A stretch of DNA of 64,000 nt from an uncultured Erysipelotrichales bacterium (GTDB taxonomy: Bacteria > Bacillota_I > Bacilli_A > Erysipelotrichales > Coprobacillaceae). Every line of letters starts with the position of its first letter. The stretch's first letter is position 1. The DNA is taken from assembly GCA_910579135.1 (NCBI GenBank), contig CAJTTM010000011.1, positions 10,543 to 74,542 of the forward strand. Direction: 5' to 3'. Below are positions 44,225 through 53,268 of this stretch, piece by piece. The position numbers and the translations under genes are program-made. The notes under the pieces are model-generated. The model did no database searches, was not told where the DNA came from, and saw nothing but the letters and a program-made list of their open reading frames with translations.

Positions 44225-45202
44225 ATGAAAACCAAAAAAATTATAGGATTATTACTCGCAAGTGTTATTGTACTTAGTGGATGTAGTAATAGTGGTTCTG
44301 TTCAAAAAGATGGAAAATATGTAGTTGCATCTTTAAAAGATAAGAATTTATTTGCAGATGATTTGTATTCTCAATTCTTATCTTCTCCAACTGGAAAAAA
44401 TGCAACTTTCAATTTTGTCTTACAAAAAATTATTGATACCTATTTTCCAGTAGATAAGGACATGGAACAATATGCAGATGATGCTGTAGAAAACATTGAA
44501 GCTCAATATCAATCACAATATGGTGATGAGGCAGATGCTCAAATTAAAAGTGCTTTAGCTCAAAGGGGTTATAGTGATTTAGAGTCTTATCGTAAATCAT
44601 TAATTCAATCTTTACAATATGCCACTTTAGTTAGAAATTATGTAAAAAATGATTTTGATAAGGTATTTGAAGATTATTACAAAACTGCTAATCCTCGTTA
44701 TATCACTCTTATTAAAGTATCAGTAGCTGATATGAGCAAACCAACAGCAGAGGAAAAAGAAAAATTAAAAGAAGTTAATGCTTTACTTAAAACTGATAAA
44801 GATTTTGCAGATATTGCTTCTTCTTATTCAGAAGATAGTAGTAAAGATGCAAAAGGTAATTTAGGATTAGTTGACAGTAAGACAACAAATTTAGCATCTA
44901 CTTATGGTGAAGAAGTTGAAAAGAAAGCCTTTGCCTTAAAGAAAGGTCAAACAAGTGGTCAAATTAAAGGAAGCGATGGATATTACTTCTTAAAATGCAC
45001 TGAAACTTCTAAAGAAAAAATTAAAGAAGAATTAAAGAGTGTTGATTTAAACTCTCCTCTTCTAGGTTATAATGATTATATTATTTATGATGCTTTTGAA
45101 ACATATAAATTAACATATGATGATAAAAACATTCAAAAAATCATTGAAGATTTTATTAAAGATGCAAGAAAAACAAAAAAAGAAAGTGGAGGTAATAGCT
45201 AA
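44225..45202 (+). CDS. prsA: PrsA-like lipoprotein foldase with parvulin domain
   Basis: 325 residues from the ATG at 44225 behind CAAGGAGGTATAT. Lipobox VLSGC gives a lipid-anchored protein outside the membrane. A SurA-like N-terminal region leads into a parvulin domain (about 170-270) with ADIASSYSEDSSKDAKGNLGLVD. PrsA helps secreted proteins fold after Sec export. The next gene overlaps by 1 bp and encodes a relative. Confidence 0.9.
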   Translation: MKTKKIIGLLLASVIVLSGCSNSGSVQKDGKYVVASLKDKNLFADDLYSQFLSSPTGKNATFNFVLQKIIDTYFPVDKDMEQYADDAVENIEAQYQSQYGDEADAQIKSALAQRGYSDLESYRKSLIQSLQYATLVRNYVKNDFDKVFEDYYKTANPRYITLIKVSVADMSKPTAEEKEKLKEVNALLKTDKDFADIASSYSEDSSKDAKGNLGLVDSKTTNLASTYGEEVEKKAFALKKGQTSGQIKGSDGYYFLKCTETSKEKIKEELKSVDLNSPLLGYNDYIIYDAFETYKLTYDDKNIQKIIEDFIKDARKTKKESGGNS

Positions 45203-46068
45203 TGAAAAAATTAGGAGTATTATTAATTTGCGGATTATTGTTAGCTGGATGTTCTTCACCAAAATTCACTTCTCAAGTGACTGATGGAAGTAAAACAATT
45301 GTATCTAATGAAAAAATCAAAATTACTAAACAAGAATACTATGAATATTTATTAGAAACTTATGGTTCTGATCAAGTCTTAGATGAGGCTTTAAAATATA
45401 TTTCTGAAAAAGAAGTAACAGATCAAAAAGAGATTGATAAATTAGTTAAAGAAAGATCAAAAACATATGCTCAATATTCCGAGGGTGGACTTGGTGAATA
45501 CGCTAAATCTATGGGATATAAAGATGAAAAAGAATATCAAGAACAAGTTATTGTCCCAAGTGTTAAACAGGAACTTTTAAGAAAGAAATACATTAATGAA
45601 CATTATGAAGATTTAATGAAAGAATTTAATGTATGTGCATTTAAAAAGATTGTTGTAGAAAAAGAATCTACTGCTTTAACTGTGATTAAAAATTCTAAAA
45701 ACGCTACTGAATTTGATAAGTTAATGAAGACTTATGGAGAAAAAGCAGAAGATTGTGGTATTGTGACTAAAAATAGTACATCTTTAGATGAAAACTTAGT
45801 TAAGAAAATAAGTGATTTTTCAAAAGTCACTAAAGATGGTGTTTATAAAGATGCTGTTAAATTAAGCGATGATACTTATGCAGTTATCTTTATCTATAAT
45901 ACCAATCATAAAAAGAACAAAGCTAATTATCAAGATTCTTTATCAAATGATGAAGATATCACTGAAACAATTCAATCTTATTATTTAAAGAAATATGAAT
46001 TCACTATTAATGAAGAAAACATTAAAAATGGAATTAAAGAAATTTCTGATAAATACGTAAATAATTAG
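45202..46068 (+). CDS. PrsA-like lipoprotein with degenerate parvulin region
   Basis: 288 residues with lipobox LLAGC near residue 17. The N-terminal half (KITKQEYYEYLLETYG...YISEKEV) matches the chaperone part of PrsA. The central region keeps the parvulin spacing (NATEFDKLMKTYGEKAEDCG) but lacks the GNLG motif seen in the upstream copy, so prolyl isomerase activity is doubtful. TAATG overlap couples it to that copy. Tandem paralogues suggest a specialised secretion chaperone pair. Confidence 0.8.
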   Translation: MKKLGVLLICGLLLAGCSSPKFTSQVTDGSKTIVSNEKIKITKQEYYEYLLETYGSDQVLDEALKYISEKEVTDQKEIDKLVKERSKTYAQYSEGGLGEYAKSMGYKDEKEYQEQVIVPSVKQELLRKKYINEHYEDLMKEFNVCAFKKIVVEKESTALTVIKNSKNATEFDKLMKTYGEKAEDCGIVTKNSTSLDENLVKKISDFSKVTKDGVYKDAVKLSDDTYAVIFIYNTNHKKNKANYQDSLSNDEDITETIQSYYLKKYEFTINEENIKNGIKEISDKYVNN

Positions 46069-46123
46069 GGAATAAGTTTACTTATTCTCTATTTTGTTTT
46101 AAAATTAACTAAGGAGGTATATT

Positions 46124-46525
46124 ATGGATTGTATTTTTTGTAAAATTATTAATAAAGAAATTCCTGGAAAGATTGTTTATGAAGATGATGTTTGCTTAGC
46201 TTTCTTAGATTTAAGTCAAGTCACTGATGGACATACACTTATTGTTCCTAAAAGTCATTTTGATAACTTGTTAGAAGCTGATGACGAAGTCATTGCTCAT
46301 ATGTTGAAGGTTGCAAAAAAATTAGGAAATCAGCTTGTAGAAAAGCTAAACGCAAAAGGCATGAATGTTCTAACAAACATTAATGAAACTGCTGGACAAA
46401 CAGTTAAACATTTCCATATTCATCTTATTCCTAGATATAATGAGAAAGAAGGTATACAAATTACATTTGAAGATCGTAGTTCTCAAGTTTCTTTAGATGA
46501 AATATACGATAAGATCATGAAGTAA
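46124..46525 (+). CDS. HIT-family nucleotide hydrolase
   Basis: 133 residues. FCKIINKEIPGKIVYEDD at the start and the histidine triad HFHIHLIPRY (HxHxH) define a Hint-type HIT protein acting on AMP-linked nucleotides. In Bacillus the homologue (hit) lies next to prsA and the ecsAB genes, which agrees with the neighbour here. It starts at ATG behind AAGGAGG; a perfect palindromic terminator (46524-46543) follows. Confidence 0.95.
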   Translation: MDCIFCKIINKEIPGKIVYEDDVCLAFLDLSQVTDGHTLIVPKSHFDNLLEADDEVIAHMLKVAKKLGNQLVEKLNAKGMNVLTNINETAGQTVKHFHIHLIPRYNEKEGIQITFEDRSSQVSLDEIYDKIMK

Positions 46526-46552
46526 GAACTTTTAAAAGTTCTTATTTTTTTT
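46524..46552 (+). terminator. Terminator of the HIT gene
   Basis: A perfect 20-bp palindrome (AAGAACTTTT with AAAAGTTCTT) is followed by ATTTTTTTT. Confidence 0.8.
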
Positions 46553-46610
46553 CGACAATTATTGATTTTTATAGTATTTCCTTTTATACTTTTATTAGAA
46601 GGTGATAATT

Positions 46611-47522
46611 ATGAAATGTGATGTATGTTTAACTAAAATACCAATAGGACAAAATGTTTGTCCTAATTGTGGCTTTAAAATGAAAAGTGAACACATTAAT
46701 TTATATGATGCTGATAGTCAAACTCACGAACATATTCAAGTCAATAAAGATTATCTTAGAAATAGAATTAATACACAAATCAATGATAATGTAAAAGCAA
46801 AAATAAATGCTCGACTTAATGATGATATTTTTACTAAGAAAACTAGAAAGACTTATATTAATCCAAAGCATTCTACTAAAAAGGATAATACTAAAATAGT
46901 TGCATCAATCGTAAAAAAAATTGTTATATTAACTATTCTTTTTACTTTTATTGTTACAGGATTTGTGATTATAGGTACAACTGATTTTATTTTTGATGAT
47001 GGCTTTTCTATATCAAATATCTTCAATGATGACGATACTATTGAAACAGCTTCACAATATAAAGATAATTTAATCAATTATCTTGAAGAGAATGGATATA
47101 CCGATATAACTATAGATAAAGAAGAAAATTCTCAAAATGACGATTCATCTACAAGAGCATTTTGTTCTATATCAACCAAAAAAAATGATATTTCCTATAA
47201 TATAACAACTGTTCATCAACACAATCAATTGAGAAGTATTAACTTAACACTTTATGGTCATTATGATAAGAGTGTTGATATTAAAAAATTTAATCTTAAG
47301 GAAAGTGCTATTGAAGAGTTAGCACAATATTTAGAAGAAGAGAATATCTATGATATATTAAAAGATTCTCATTCTTTGATGAAAGAAGAAAAAAAGAATA
47401 GATATCAATACAGTATCTATGATAATCCAAATATTTATATGAGTGAAGAATATAATAGTTATTCTAATCCATATTATAGTTTTTATTACTCTATTGAATT
47501 TGAAAATGACATAGATATTTAA
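46611..47522 (+). CDS. Zinc-ribbon membrane protein of unknown function
   Basis: About 303 residues from the ATG at 46611 behind AGAAGGTGATAATT. An N-terminal zinc ribbon (CDVCLTKIPIGQNVCPNCG) is followed by a charged linker (about 25-100), one membrane helix (about 103-122) and an outside domain rich in Asp, Asn and Tyr that ends DIDI. The layout resembles zinc-ribbon-plus-membrane proteins that monitor or decorate the envelope. No family name can be given with confidence. A terminator shared with pheT follows. Confidence 0.6.
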   Translation: MKCDVCLTKIPIGQNVCPNCGFKMKSEHINLYDADSQTHEHIQVNKDYLRNRINTQINDNVKAKINARLNDDIFTKKTRKTYINPKHSTKKDNTKIVASIVKKIVILTILFTFIVTGFVIIGTTDFIFDDGFSISNIFNDDDTIETASQYKDNLINYLEENGYTDITIDKEENSQNDDSSTRAFCSISTKKNDISYNITTVHQHNQLRSINLTLYGHYDKSVDIKKFNLKESAIEELAQYLEEENIYDILKDSHSLMKEEKKNRYQYSIYDNPNIYMSEEYNSYSNPYYSFYYSIEFENDIDI

Positions 47523-47547
47523 AGTATCTTAAAATAAAATTTATTTA

Positions 47548-47578
47548 ACTTGGAGTGTACAAAAACTCCAAGTTTTTA
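47548..47578. terminator. Bidirectional terminator between the zinc-ribbon gene and pheT
   Basis: ACTTGGAGT (47548-47556) pairs with ACTCCAAGT (47565-47573), followed by TTTT. It lies between convergent genes. Confidence 0.75.
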
Positions 47579-47641
47579 TATTCAATCAAATGATTCTCAC
47601 TTATAATATTTTCAAAAAAAGTAGACAATATGAATTGTCTA

Positions 47642-50032
47642 CTAAGCTCTTAATGTGACATTATGTTCTTTCTTTAAAGCATCTAAGATAGATGTCATTG
47701 AAACATTGATTGTCGTTTCATCTAATGTCTTTGTTGGATCTTGGAAAGTTAATGAAATCGCAACTGATTTCTTACCTTCTTCAACGTGTTCTCCTTCATA
47801 AACATCAAAGATAGTTGCCTCTGTCACTAATTTTTTACTTGATCTCATAATTGTACGTACAACATTATGAGTTGGTAAATCCTTATCCATAACTAATGCA
47901 AGATCTCTTGTTACTGATGGATATTGTGGAATTGATGTAAATTTTAATGTACGTGTTCTTAATTGGAAAATAACACTAGCGTTCAATTCAGCAACATACA
48001 CATTTTTAACATCATATTTTTTAGCCATACGTGGATGTATTTCTCCAATAACACCAACAATATCTTTACCCATTTTAATATATCCGCTTCTTCCTGGATG
48101 GAAATATGGATTATCTTCTTCTACTCTCTCTAAAGTATATCTTGATTCTTCAATACATAATTTTTTAAAGATTGTTTCAACAAATCCTTTAACTAAATAG
48201 AAATCAGCTTTTTGATGAATTTGAGTCCATGGAATATTATGATATAATCCAGAACATGCAATTGTTAATAATTGTACTTCATTTCCTTTTGAATAAGTAT
48301 TAGAAATCTCATAAATATTAACATCTTTCATAGCGTGTGAATTGTTATAATTCACAACTTGTAATAATGAAGGAATAAGCGATTTCCTTGTTACACTTCT
48401 TTCTTCTCCTAAAGGCATCATTAATGATATTTCTTCATTCTTATGGAATAAATTAAAATCATTAACCATAGATGGAGAAGTAAGTGTATATGTAAGAACT
48501 TCATGTAATCCTAAATCCGCTAATAAATGTTTTACAAATCTACTCTTATCTTGCATAGGAGTTAAAGCCCCTTTCGTCATTTCCATTAATGGAAGTGAAG
48601 AAGGAATATGATCATATCCATGCATTCTTGCTACTTCTTCAATTAAATCTGCAGCCATAGTCATATCATTACGATATGTTGGAACTTCCACTTTAAATGT
48701 TTCTCCATCTAAAGTATAAGTGAAATGTAATCTAGTGAATATATCTGCAATATCTTCAGTTTGAATATCCATTCCTAATAAACCTTTTGTCTTTGTCGTT
48801 GTAAGAGTAATCGCTTTCTTTTCTTCTTGATATGGAGTTGTTACACTCTTATATATTTCTTTAGCATCTGCTAATTCTTTAAGTAAAGAAGCACAACGAT
48901 TTAATACTCTTTCACTATTTGCAGTATCAATAGCTCCCTTAATATAATGTTGAGAAGCATCTGTTAATAAATTCATTCTTCTTGCTGTATTTCTTAATGT
49001 GGCTCCATTGAATGTGGCCGCTTCAATTACAATATTAATTGTATTTTCATCAATCTTTGTGTCATTACCACCCATAACACCTGCTATACAGCCAATACCA
49101 TCATCAGTTGAAACAACAATATCTTCTGGCATAATTTCATATTCAATACCATCTAATAAAACAGCTTTTTGATGGAAACCAGTTTTAATAACAAATTCTT
49201 TTTTCTTTAATTTATCATAATCATACATATGAATTGGTTGACCAGTTTCAACCATAACAAAGTTTGAAATATCAACAATATTATTAATTGGTTTAATTCC
49301 ACTTGCCATTAACGCTGTTCTTAGCCATTCAGGAGATTCTTTAGTTGTTACACCCTTAACTAATTTAGCTCCAAAGAATGGACAAAGATCTGTTTCTACA
49401 TTCACAACAATTTCACTTTCTAATTCTTCTAAATCAGCAACTTTTGGTAATTGTACTTCTCTATTTAATAAAGCACCCACTTCATAAGCCAAAGAAGTCA
49501 TAGCCATACAATCAGCACGATTTGGAGTTAATCCAATTTCTAACACTGTATCATTGTATCCCATATATTCTAAAGCATTAACACCAACAGGAGCATCATC
49601 ATCTAAAACATGAATTCCATCTTTATCAGAATCTCTAAGTAATCTTGGATTAATTCCAAGTTCTGCAATAGAACAAATCATCCCATTAGATTCTTCTCCT
49701 CTAATTTGGCTAGCCTTAATCTTAAATCCTTCACCCAAATCACATCCAGGTAAAGCAACTATAACCTTTTGACCAGCTTTTACATTAGGAGCACCGCAAA
49801 CAATTTGGCTTACTACTCCTTCTTCAATCTCTACTTGACATACATTCAAATGATCACTATTACTATGTGGTTTACATTCTTTTACATATCCAACAACAAG
49901 TTTATTTCCTCTTGCAAAAGCATGCATTCCTTCAACTTCATGACCAATTGATGTTAATTTATCAGCGATTTCTTCTGGTGAGAAATCTTCAACTTTAACA
50001 TATTGATTTAATAATTTTAAACTTGCTTCCAT
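47642..50032 (-). CDS. pheT: Phenylalanine-tRNA ligase, beta subunit
   Basis: 796 residues, full length. The N-terminal tRNA-binding (EMAP-like) domain (GYVKECKPHSNSDHLNVC), the B3/B4 editing region, B5 and the catalytic-like core (PSLLQVVNYN) are followed by the ferredoxin-fold anticodon domain (FTSIPQYPSVTRDLALVMD). It forms the alpha2-beta2 enzyme with PheS. It is transcribed behind pheS with a 2-bp gap. Confidence 0.98.
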   Translation of the reverse strand: MEASLKLLNQYVKVEDFSPEEIADKLTSIGHEVEGMHAFARGNKLVVGYVKECKPHSNSDHLNVCQVEIEEGVVSQIVCGAPNVKAGQKVIVALPGCDLGEGFKIKASQIRGEESNGMICSIAELGINPRLLRDSDKDGIHVLDDDAPVGVNALEYMGYNDTVLEIGLTPNRADCMAMTSLAYEVGALLNREVQLPKVADLEELESEIVVNVETDLCPFFGAKLVKGVTTKESPEWLRTALMASGIKPINNIVDISNFVMVETGQPIHMYDYDKLKKKEFVIKTGFHQKAVLLDGIEYEIMPEDIVVSTDDGIGCIAGVMGGNDTKIDENTINIVIEAATFNGATLRNTARRMNLLTDASQHYIKGAIDTANSERVLNRCASLLKELADAKEIYKSVTTPYQEEKKAITLTTTKTKGLLGMDIQTEDIADIFTRLHFTYTLDGETFKVEVPTYRNDMTMAADLIEEVARMHGYDHIPSSLPLMEMTKGALTPMQDKSRFVKHLLADLGLHEVLTYTLTSPSMVNDFNLFHKNEEISLMMPLGEERSVTRKSLIPSLLQVVNYNNSHAMKDVNIYEISNTYSKGNEVQLLTIACSGLYHNIPWTQIHQKADFYLVKGFVETIFKKLCIEESRYTLERVEEDNPYFHPGRSGYIKMGKDIVGVIGEIHPRMAKKYDVKNVYVAELNASVIFQLRTRTLKFTSIPQYPSVTRDLALVMDKDLPTHNVVRTIMRSSKKLVTEATIFDVYEGEHVEEGKKSVAISLTFQDPTKTLDETTINVSMTSILDALKKEHNVTLRA

Positions 50033-50034
50033 AA

Positions 50035-51069
50035 CTAATCCTTTCTAGCGAATTGATTTAAGAATCTTATATCATCGCTGTAGAAATCTCTAATATTATC
50101 AATACCATATTTAAGCATTGCTACTCTTTCTAATCCAATACCAAAGGCAAAACCCTGATAAACTTCACTATCAAAACCACACATTTCAAGAACCTTAGGA
50201 TTAACCATACCAGCCCCTAAAATTTCAATCCAACCTGTATGTTTACAAATTGAGCATCCTTTACCATCACAGTTATAGCATGAAATATCAACTTCAACAC
50301 TTGGTTCAGTAAACGGAAAATATGAAGGTCTAAAACGAATCTCACGTTTTTCACCGAACATCTTTCTTGCAAATAATTCTAATGTTCCTTTTAAATCAGC
50401 TAAAGTAATATTTTTATCAATAACTAATCCCTCACATTGACTAAATTGATGAGAATGTGTTGCATCATCATCATCTCTACGATAAGTTTTACCTGGACAA
50501 ATAACCTTGATAGGTCCTTTACCCTTAGCAGCTAACATAACATGTGCTTGTACAGGTGATGTATGTGTTCTTAACAATGTATTTTCATCAATATAAAATG
50601 TATCCTGCATATCTCTAGCTGGATGATCTTTTGGTAAATTCATTAACTCAAAATTGAAATGATCTGTTTCTACCTCAGGTCCTTCCGCAATACTATAACC
50701 CATACCAATAAATAAATCTTCTAATTCTTCTTTAATCATTGTTAATGGATGTATACTACCTGTTGGTAATGCTGTACTAGGTAAAGTAATATCAATTTTT
50801 TCATTCTTTAATCTTTCATTTAATTCAGCTTCTTCTAAAGCTACCTTCTTATTTTCAACCGCTCTTGTAATTTCTTGTTTTACTTGGTTAGAAACCTTTC
50901 CAAATTCCGCTCTTAAAGACTTATCCATATCTTTCATAGATTTCATTGCAGCTTGCATTGGTCCTTTTTTACCAAGATACAAAACTCTTAAATCATTAAG
51001 TTCCTTTAAAGTTTTTGCTTCACTAATTTTAGCTAACGCTTCTTCTTTAATTTTTAATAACTCATCCAT
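50035..51069 (-). CDS. pheS: Phenylalanine-tRNA ligase, alpha subunit
   Basis: 344 residues from the ATG at 51069 behind GGAGGGATATT; the frame is open further upstream into the leader hairpin. An N-terminal coiled coil (about 1-85) is followed by the class II catalytic core: motif 2 around RTHTSPVQAH and YRRDDDDATHSHQF, FRPSYFPFTEPSVEVD, and motif 3 GFAFGIGLERVAMLKYGI. It charges tRNA-Phe. Expression is controlled by the upstream T-box. Confidence 0.98.
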   Translation of the reverse strand: MDELLKIKEEALAKISEAKTLKELNDLRVLYLGKKGPMQAAMKSMKDMDKSLRAEFGKVSNQVKQEITRAVENKKVALEEAELNERLKNEKIDITLPSTALPTGSIHPLTMIKEELEDLFIGMGYSIAEGPEVETDHFNFELMNLPKDHPARDMQDTFYIDENTLLRTHTSPVQAHVMLAAKGKGPIKVICPGKTYRRDDDDATHSHQFSQCEGLVIDKNITLADLKGTLELFARKMFGEKREIRFRPSYFPFTEPSVEVDISCYNCDGKGCSICKHTGWIEILGAGMVNPKVLEMCGFDSEVYQGFAFGIGLERVAMLKYGIDNIRDFYSDDIRFLNQFARKD

Positions 51070-51332
51070 AATATCCCTCCTTATAAAATAAAAAAGCCTT
51101 CCCAAAGGAACGACTTCATCGCGGTACCATCCTCATTCATGATTAACATGCACTTTGCACTGTAACGTAGTGTTTACGGCGATTATTAGTCGCACTCAAA
51201 GGGTGAATTCAATAAGATTTCAGACAAGAACCTTTCACCATATTGTTCTCTCGCTAGGCCCTTCTTCCTACCTACTATTCCTTATCATCGTGTTTACCAT
51301 GATATTATATCCAAGATTCCACCTAAAAACAA
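51070..51332 (-). promoter_or_regulatory. T-box riboswitch and promoter of pheST
   Basis: Promoter TTGTTT (51332-51327), 17-bp spacer, TATAAT (51309-51304); RNA would start near 51297. The T-box motif AGGATGGTACCGCG lies at 51133-51120. Its TGGT can pair with an uncharged NCCA tail ending in A-CCA, as for tRNA-Phe. A probable UUC specifier lies in the GAATTCACCC arm of stem I near 51210. A short GC-containing terminator hairpin with T run (about 51108-51085) precedes pheS. The element senses uncharged tRNA-Phe. Confidence 0.93.
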
Positions 51333-51511
51333 GACTTTTTTCAAAACTATATTTAAAAAATTATTTCTAAAATCCTTTCATTTCATTTATTAAAAATATC
51401 TTACAAAAACAATATCTTTTATTCATTTTGATTATTATTATCTAATTTATATAAAAATAGATAGAAACCTATTCAATTTTGATTTCTATCTATTAAAAAC
51501 ATATGATAATA
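51333..51511. other. Intergenic region upstream of the pheS promoter
   Basis: About 180 bp of very AT-rich sequence with no gene seen. It carries a short hairpin (GATAGAAACC...GATTTCTATC near 51460-51492) that could end the LppM-like gene region or be chance. Confidence 0.4.
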
Positions 51512-52210
51512 TTATATTTCTTCTTGTTCTGTATCCACAACAGACTCATTTTTCTTTAAAACAAATACAACTGCAAAGATAGCAACCACAACCACACCAC
51601 CAATAATAGATATCATAGAAGACGAAGATTGAGTTGCAGTAATAACGATATCACCTACATACTTATCAGACATCATTTGTAATAAATCAATTGTAGCAGT
51701 TTTTCCTTCAATTTTTCCATATGTTGATGTTGGAGTACTAGGCATATTGACAATAATATTCATTTCCATGTTAGAAGATTTTAAACCCTCTTTTGATGTA
51801 CCAGTATCAGTCACATCACTAGAATCAGTCATTCCTTTTGTTAATGATGGTAAATCAAGAATGATTTTATCCCCTTCACTCTTCAAAAACGCTTTTACAT
51901 CTTTACCAGTTATATTAGTAGACATTTCTATCCCTGTCCGCTTTTGTCCATCAATTTCTTTATTAATTGCTTTTGTTTCTGGCAGTTGTTTTTTTGCTTG
52001 TTCCTATAATTCCTTTTCCATATCTTTTAATGAAAAACTATAATCACCATATTGAGAGAATAATGTCTCATTAAAAATATACTCAATACCTAAATCAATC
52101 TCCTCAGCACTCTTAACATCTATTGTCATATTCATTTTTACACAACCAATTAATAGTACAATCATTAAAAACAATCCTAAAATACCCCTTAATTTTTTAT
52201 AAATATCCCC
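51512..52210 (-). pseudogene. LppM-like lipoprotein gene interrupted by one TAG
   Basis: Reading from near 52210 gives a lipoprotein start (LMIVLLIGCVKMNMTIDVKSAEEIDLGIEY), then a TAG after KDMEKEL (about 52014), and in the same frame QAKKQLPETKAINKEIDGQKRTGIE and MSTNITG to 51512. The rest is an LppM-type extracytoplasmic domain with a C-terminal membrane anchor (about the last 35 residues, VVVVAIFAVVFVLKKNE). The expected initiating ATG is also not obvious. The TAG fits a CAG-to-TAG change. A short product from the ATG at 51925 would lack a signal peptide. Confidence 0.7.
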
Positions 52211-52313
52211 TTTCCTTTACAATAAAAGGCTAAATATTCATATAAATATTTAAAGGAAGCCATTATTAACGACTTCCTTCTAATCATAATTTTAAATTTA
52301 CAAATAGTATAAA

Positions 52314-53108
52314 CTAATTATTTTTTTTCCTTTTTATAAGAACAGATACACCTAAGACTGCAACAACCCCCATTATCAAATAAACAAGTATATTTTGTTC
52401 ATCTGAAGTTTTAATTTTTTTATCTTTAGAAACATCTTTTAAAACAGTGTTATCTAATTCATCTTTATTATTATCGATATTAGATTTATCATTATTCTTA
52501 ATTTTATCACCTAAAACATCAGAATTTAATTCCTCTTTCTCAATTGAAGAAGTTACATCTCCCTCTTTATTATAATAACATACAATTGTCACATCTCTTG
52601 TAAGTATACCACTCATTTCTCCTTCAGTGTTATCATAAGTATATCCTTCTATTTTGATACCTACCTTATCAGCAACATTATACTCAGCACCATCTATATA
52701 TTCAGCACCACTTAATACAACTGATTCCTTGATTTCCTTATCTGTTATCTTATCGACATACTGAACAGTAACATTATGCCTTAATGGAGAAACTGTTTTT
52801 AAATAATAACAATTAATAACAACATCACTATTAAGTATACCTTTTGTTTCTCCTTCACTATTATTAAAAGTATATCCCTCTATCTCTATACCTATTATAG
52901 AGGTAACATCATATTCTTTTCCATATTCATTATCATTTAAAATAACAGCATCCCTAATAGCTTCATTTGTTTCTACATCAAGATAATTAACAGTAATCTT
53001 ACTATATGTTGAAGAAATATTATCTTCAGCATATACTAATACAAAATTTGATATCAATCCAATTGTTAATAATGTTGCTAAAAATATATTATATATAATT
53101 TTTTTCAT
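52314..53108 (-). CDS. Surface protein with two MucBP-like repeats and KTSDEQ-type anchor
   Basis: 264 residues: signal peptide (about 1-27), two ~60-residue repeats of the MucBP-like type (ITVNYLDVETNEAI... and VTVQYVDKITDKEI..., each ending CYY), an Asn/Lys/Asp linker, and a C-terminal KTSDEQ followed by a hydrophobic helix and KRKKNN. The tail has sortase-signal architecture, although LPXTG is absent. The linker contains LNSDVLGDK, also found twice in the next surface gene. It is probably wall-attached, binding mucin or glycans; the ligand is inferred. Confidence 0.8.
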   Translation of the reverse strand: MKKIIYNIFLATLLTIGLISNFVLVYAEDNISSTYSKITVNYLDVETNEAIRDAVILNDNEYGKEYDVTSIIGIEIEGYTFNNSEGETKGILNSDVVINCYYLKTVSPLRHNVTVQYVDKITDKEIKESVVLSGAEYIDGAEYNVADKVGIKIEGYTYDNTEGEMSGILTRDVTIVCYYNKEGDVTSSIEKEELNSDVLGDKIKNNDKSNIDNNKDELDNTVLKDVSKDKKIKTSDEQNILVYLIMGVVAVLGVSVLIKRKKNN

Positions 53109-53242
53109 ACCATCTTTCCTTCCTAAGTAATTTCAAAATTTCTTTTCTCCAATATTATACCTTTCATAAATTTATTTTCAATAGAAAAATATTATTTATA
53201 AATTATATGTCATGTTTTACACACTTCTCATTTAACAAAAAA

Positions 53243-53265
53243 AGAAAAGAGGTTTCTAAAACCCC
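53243..53265 (-). terminator. Terminator of the large surface-protein gene
   Basis: On the minus strand AGGGGTTT and AAACCTCT pair (one G-U) around three bases, followed by TTCTTTTTTT. Confidence 0.6.
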
Positions 53266-53268
53266 TTA

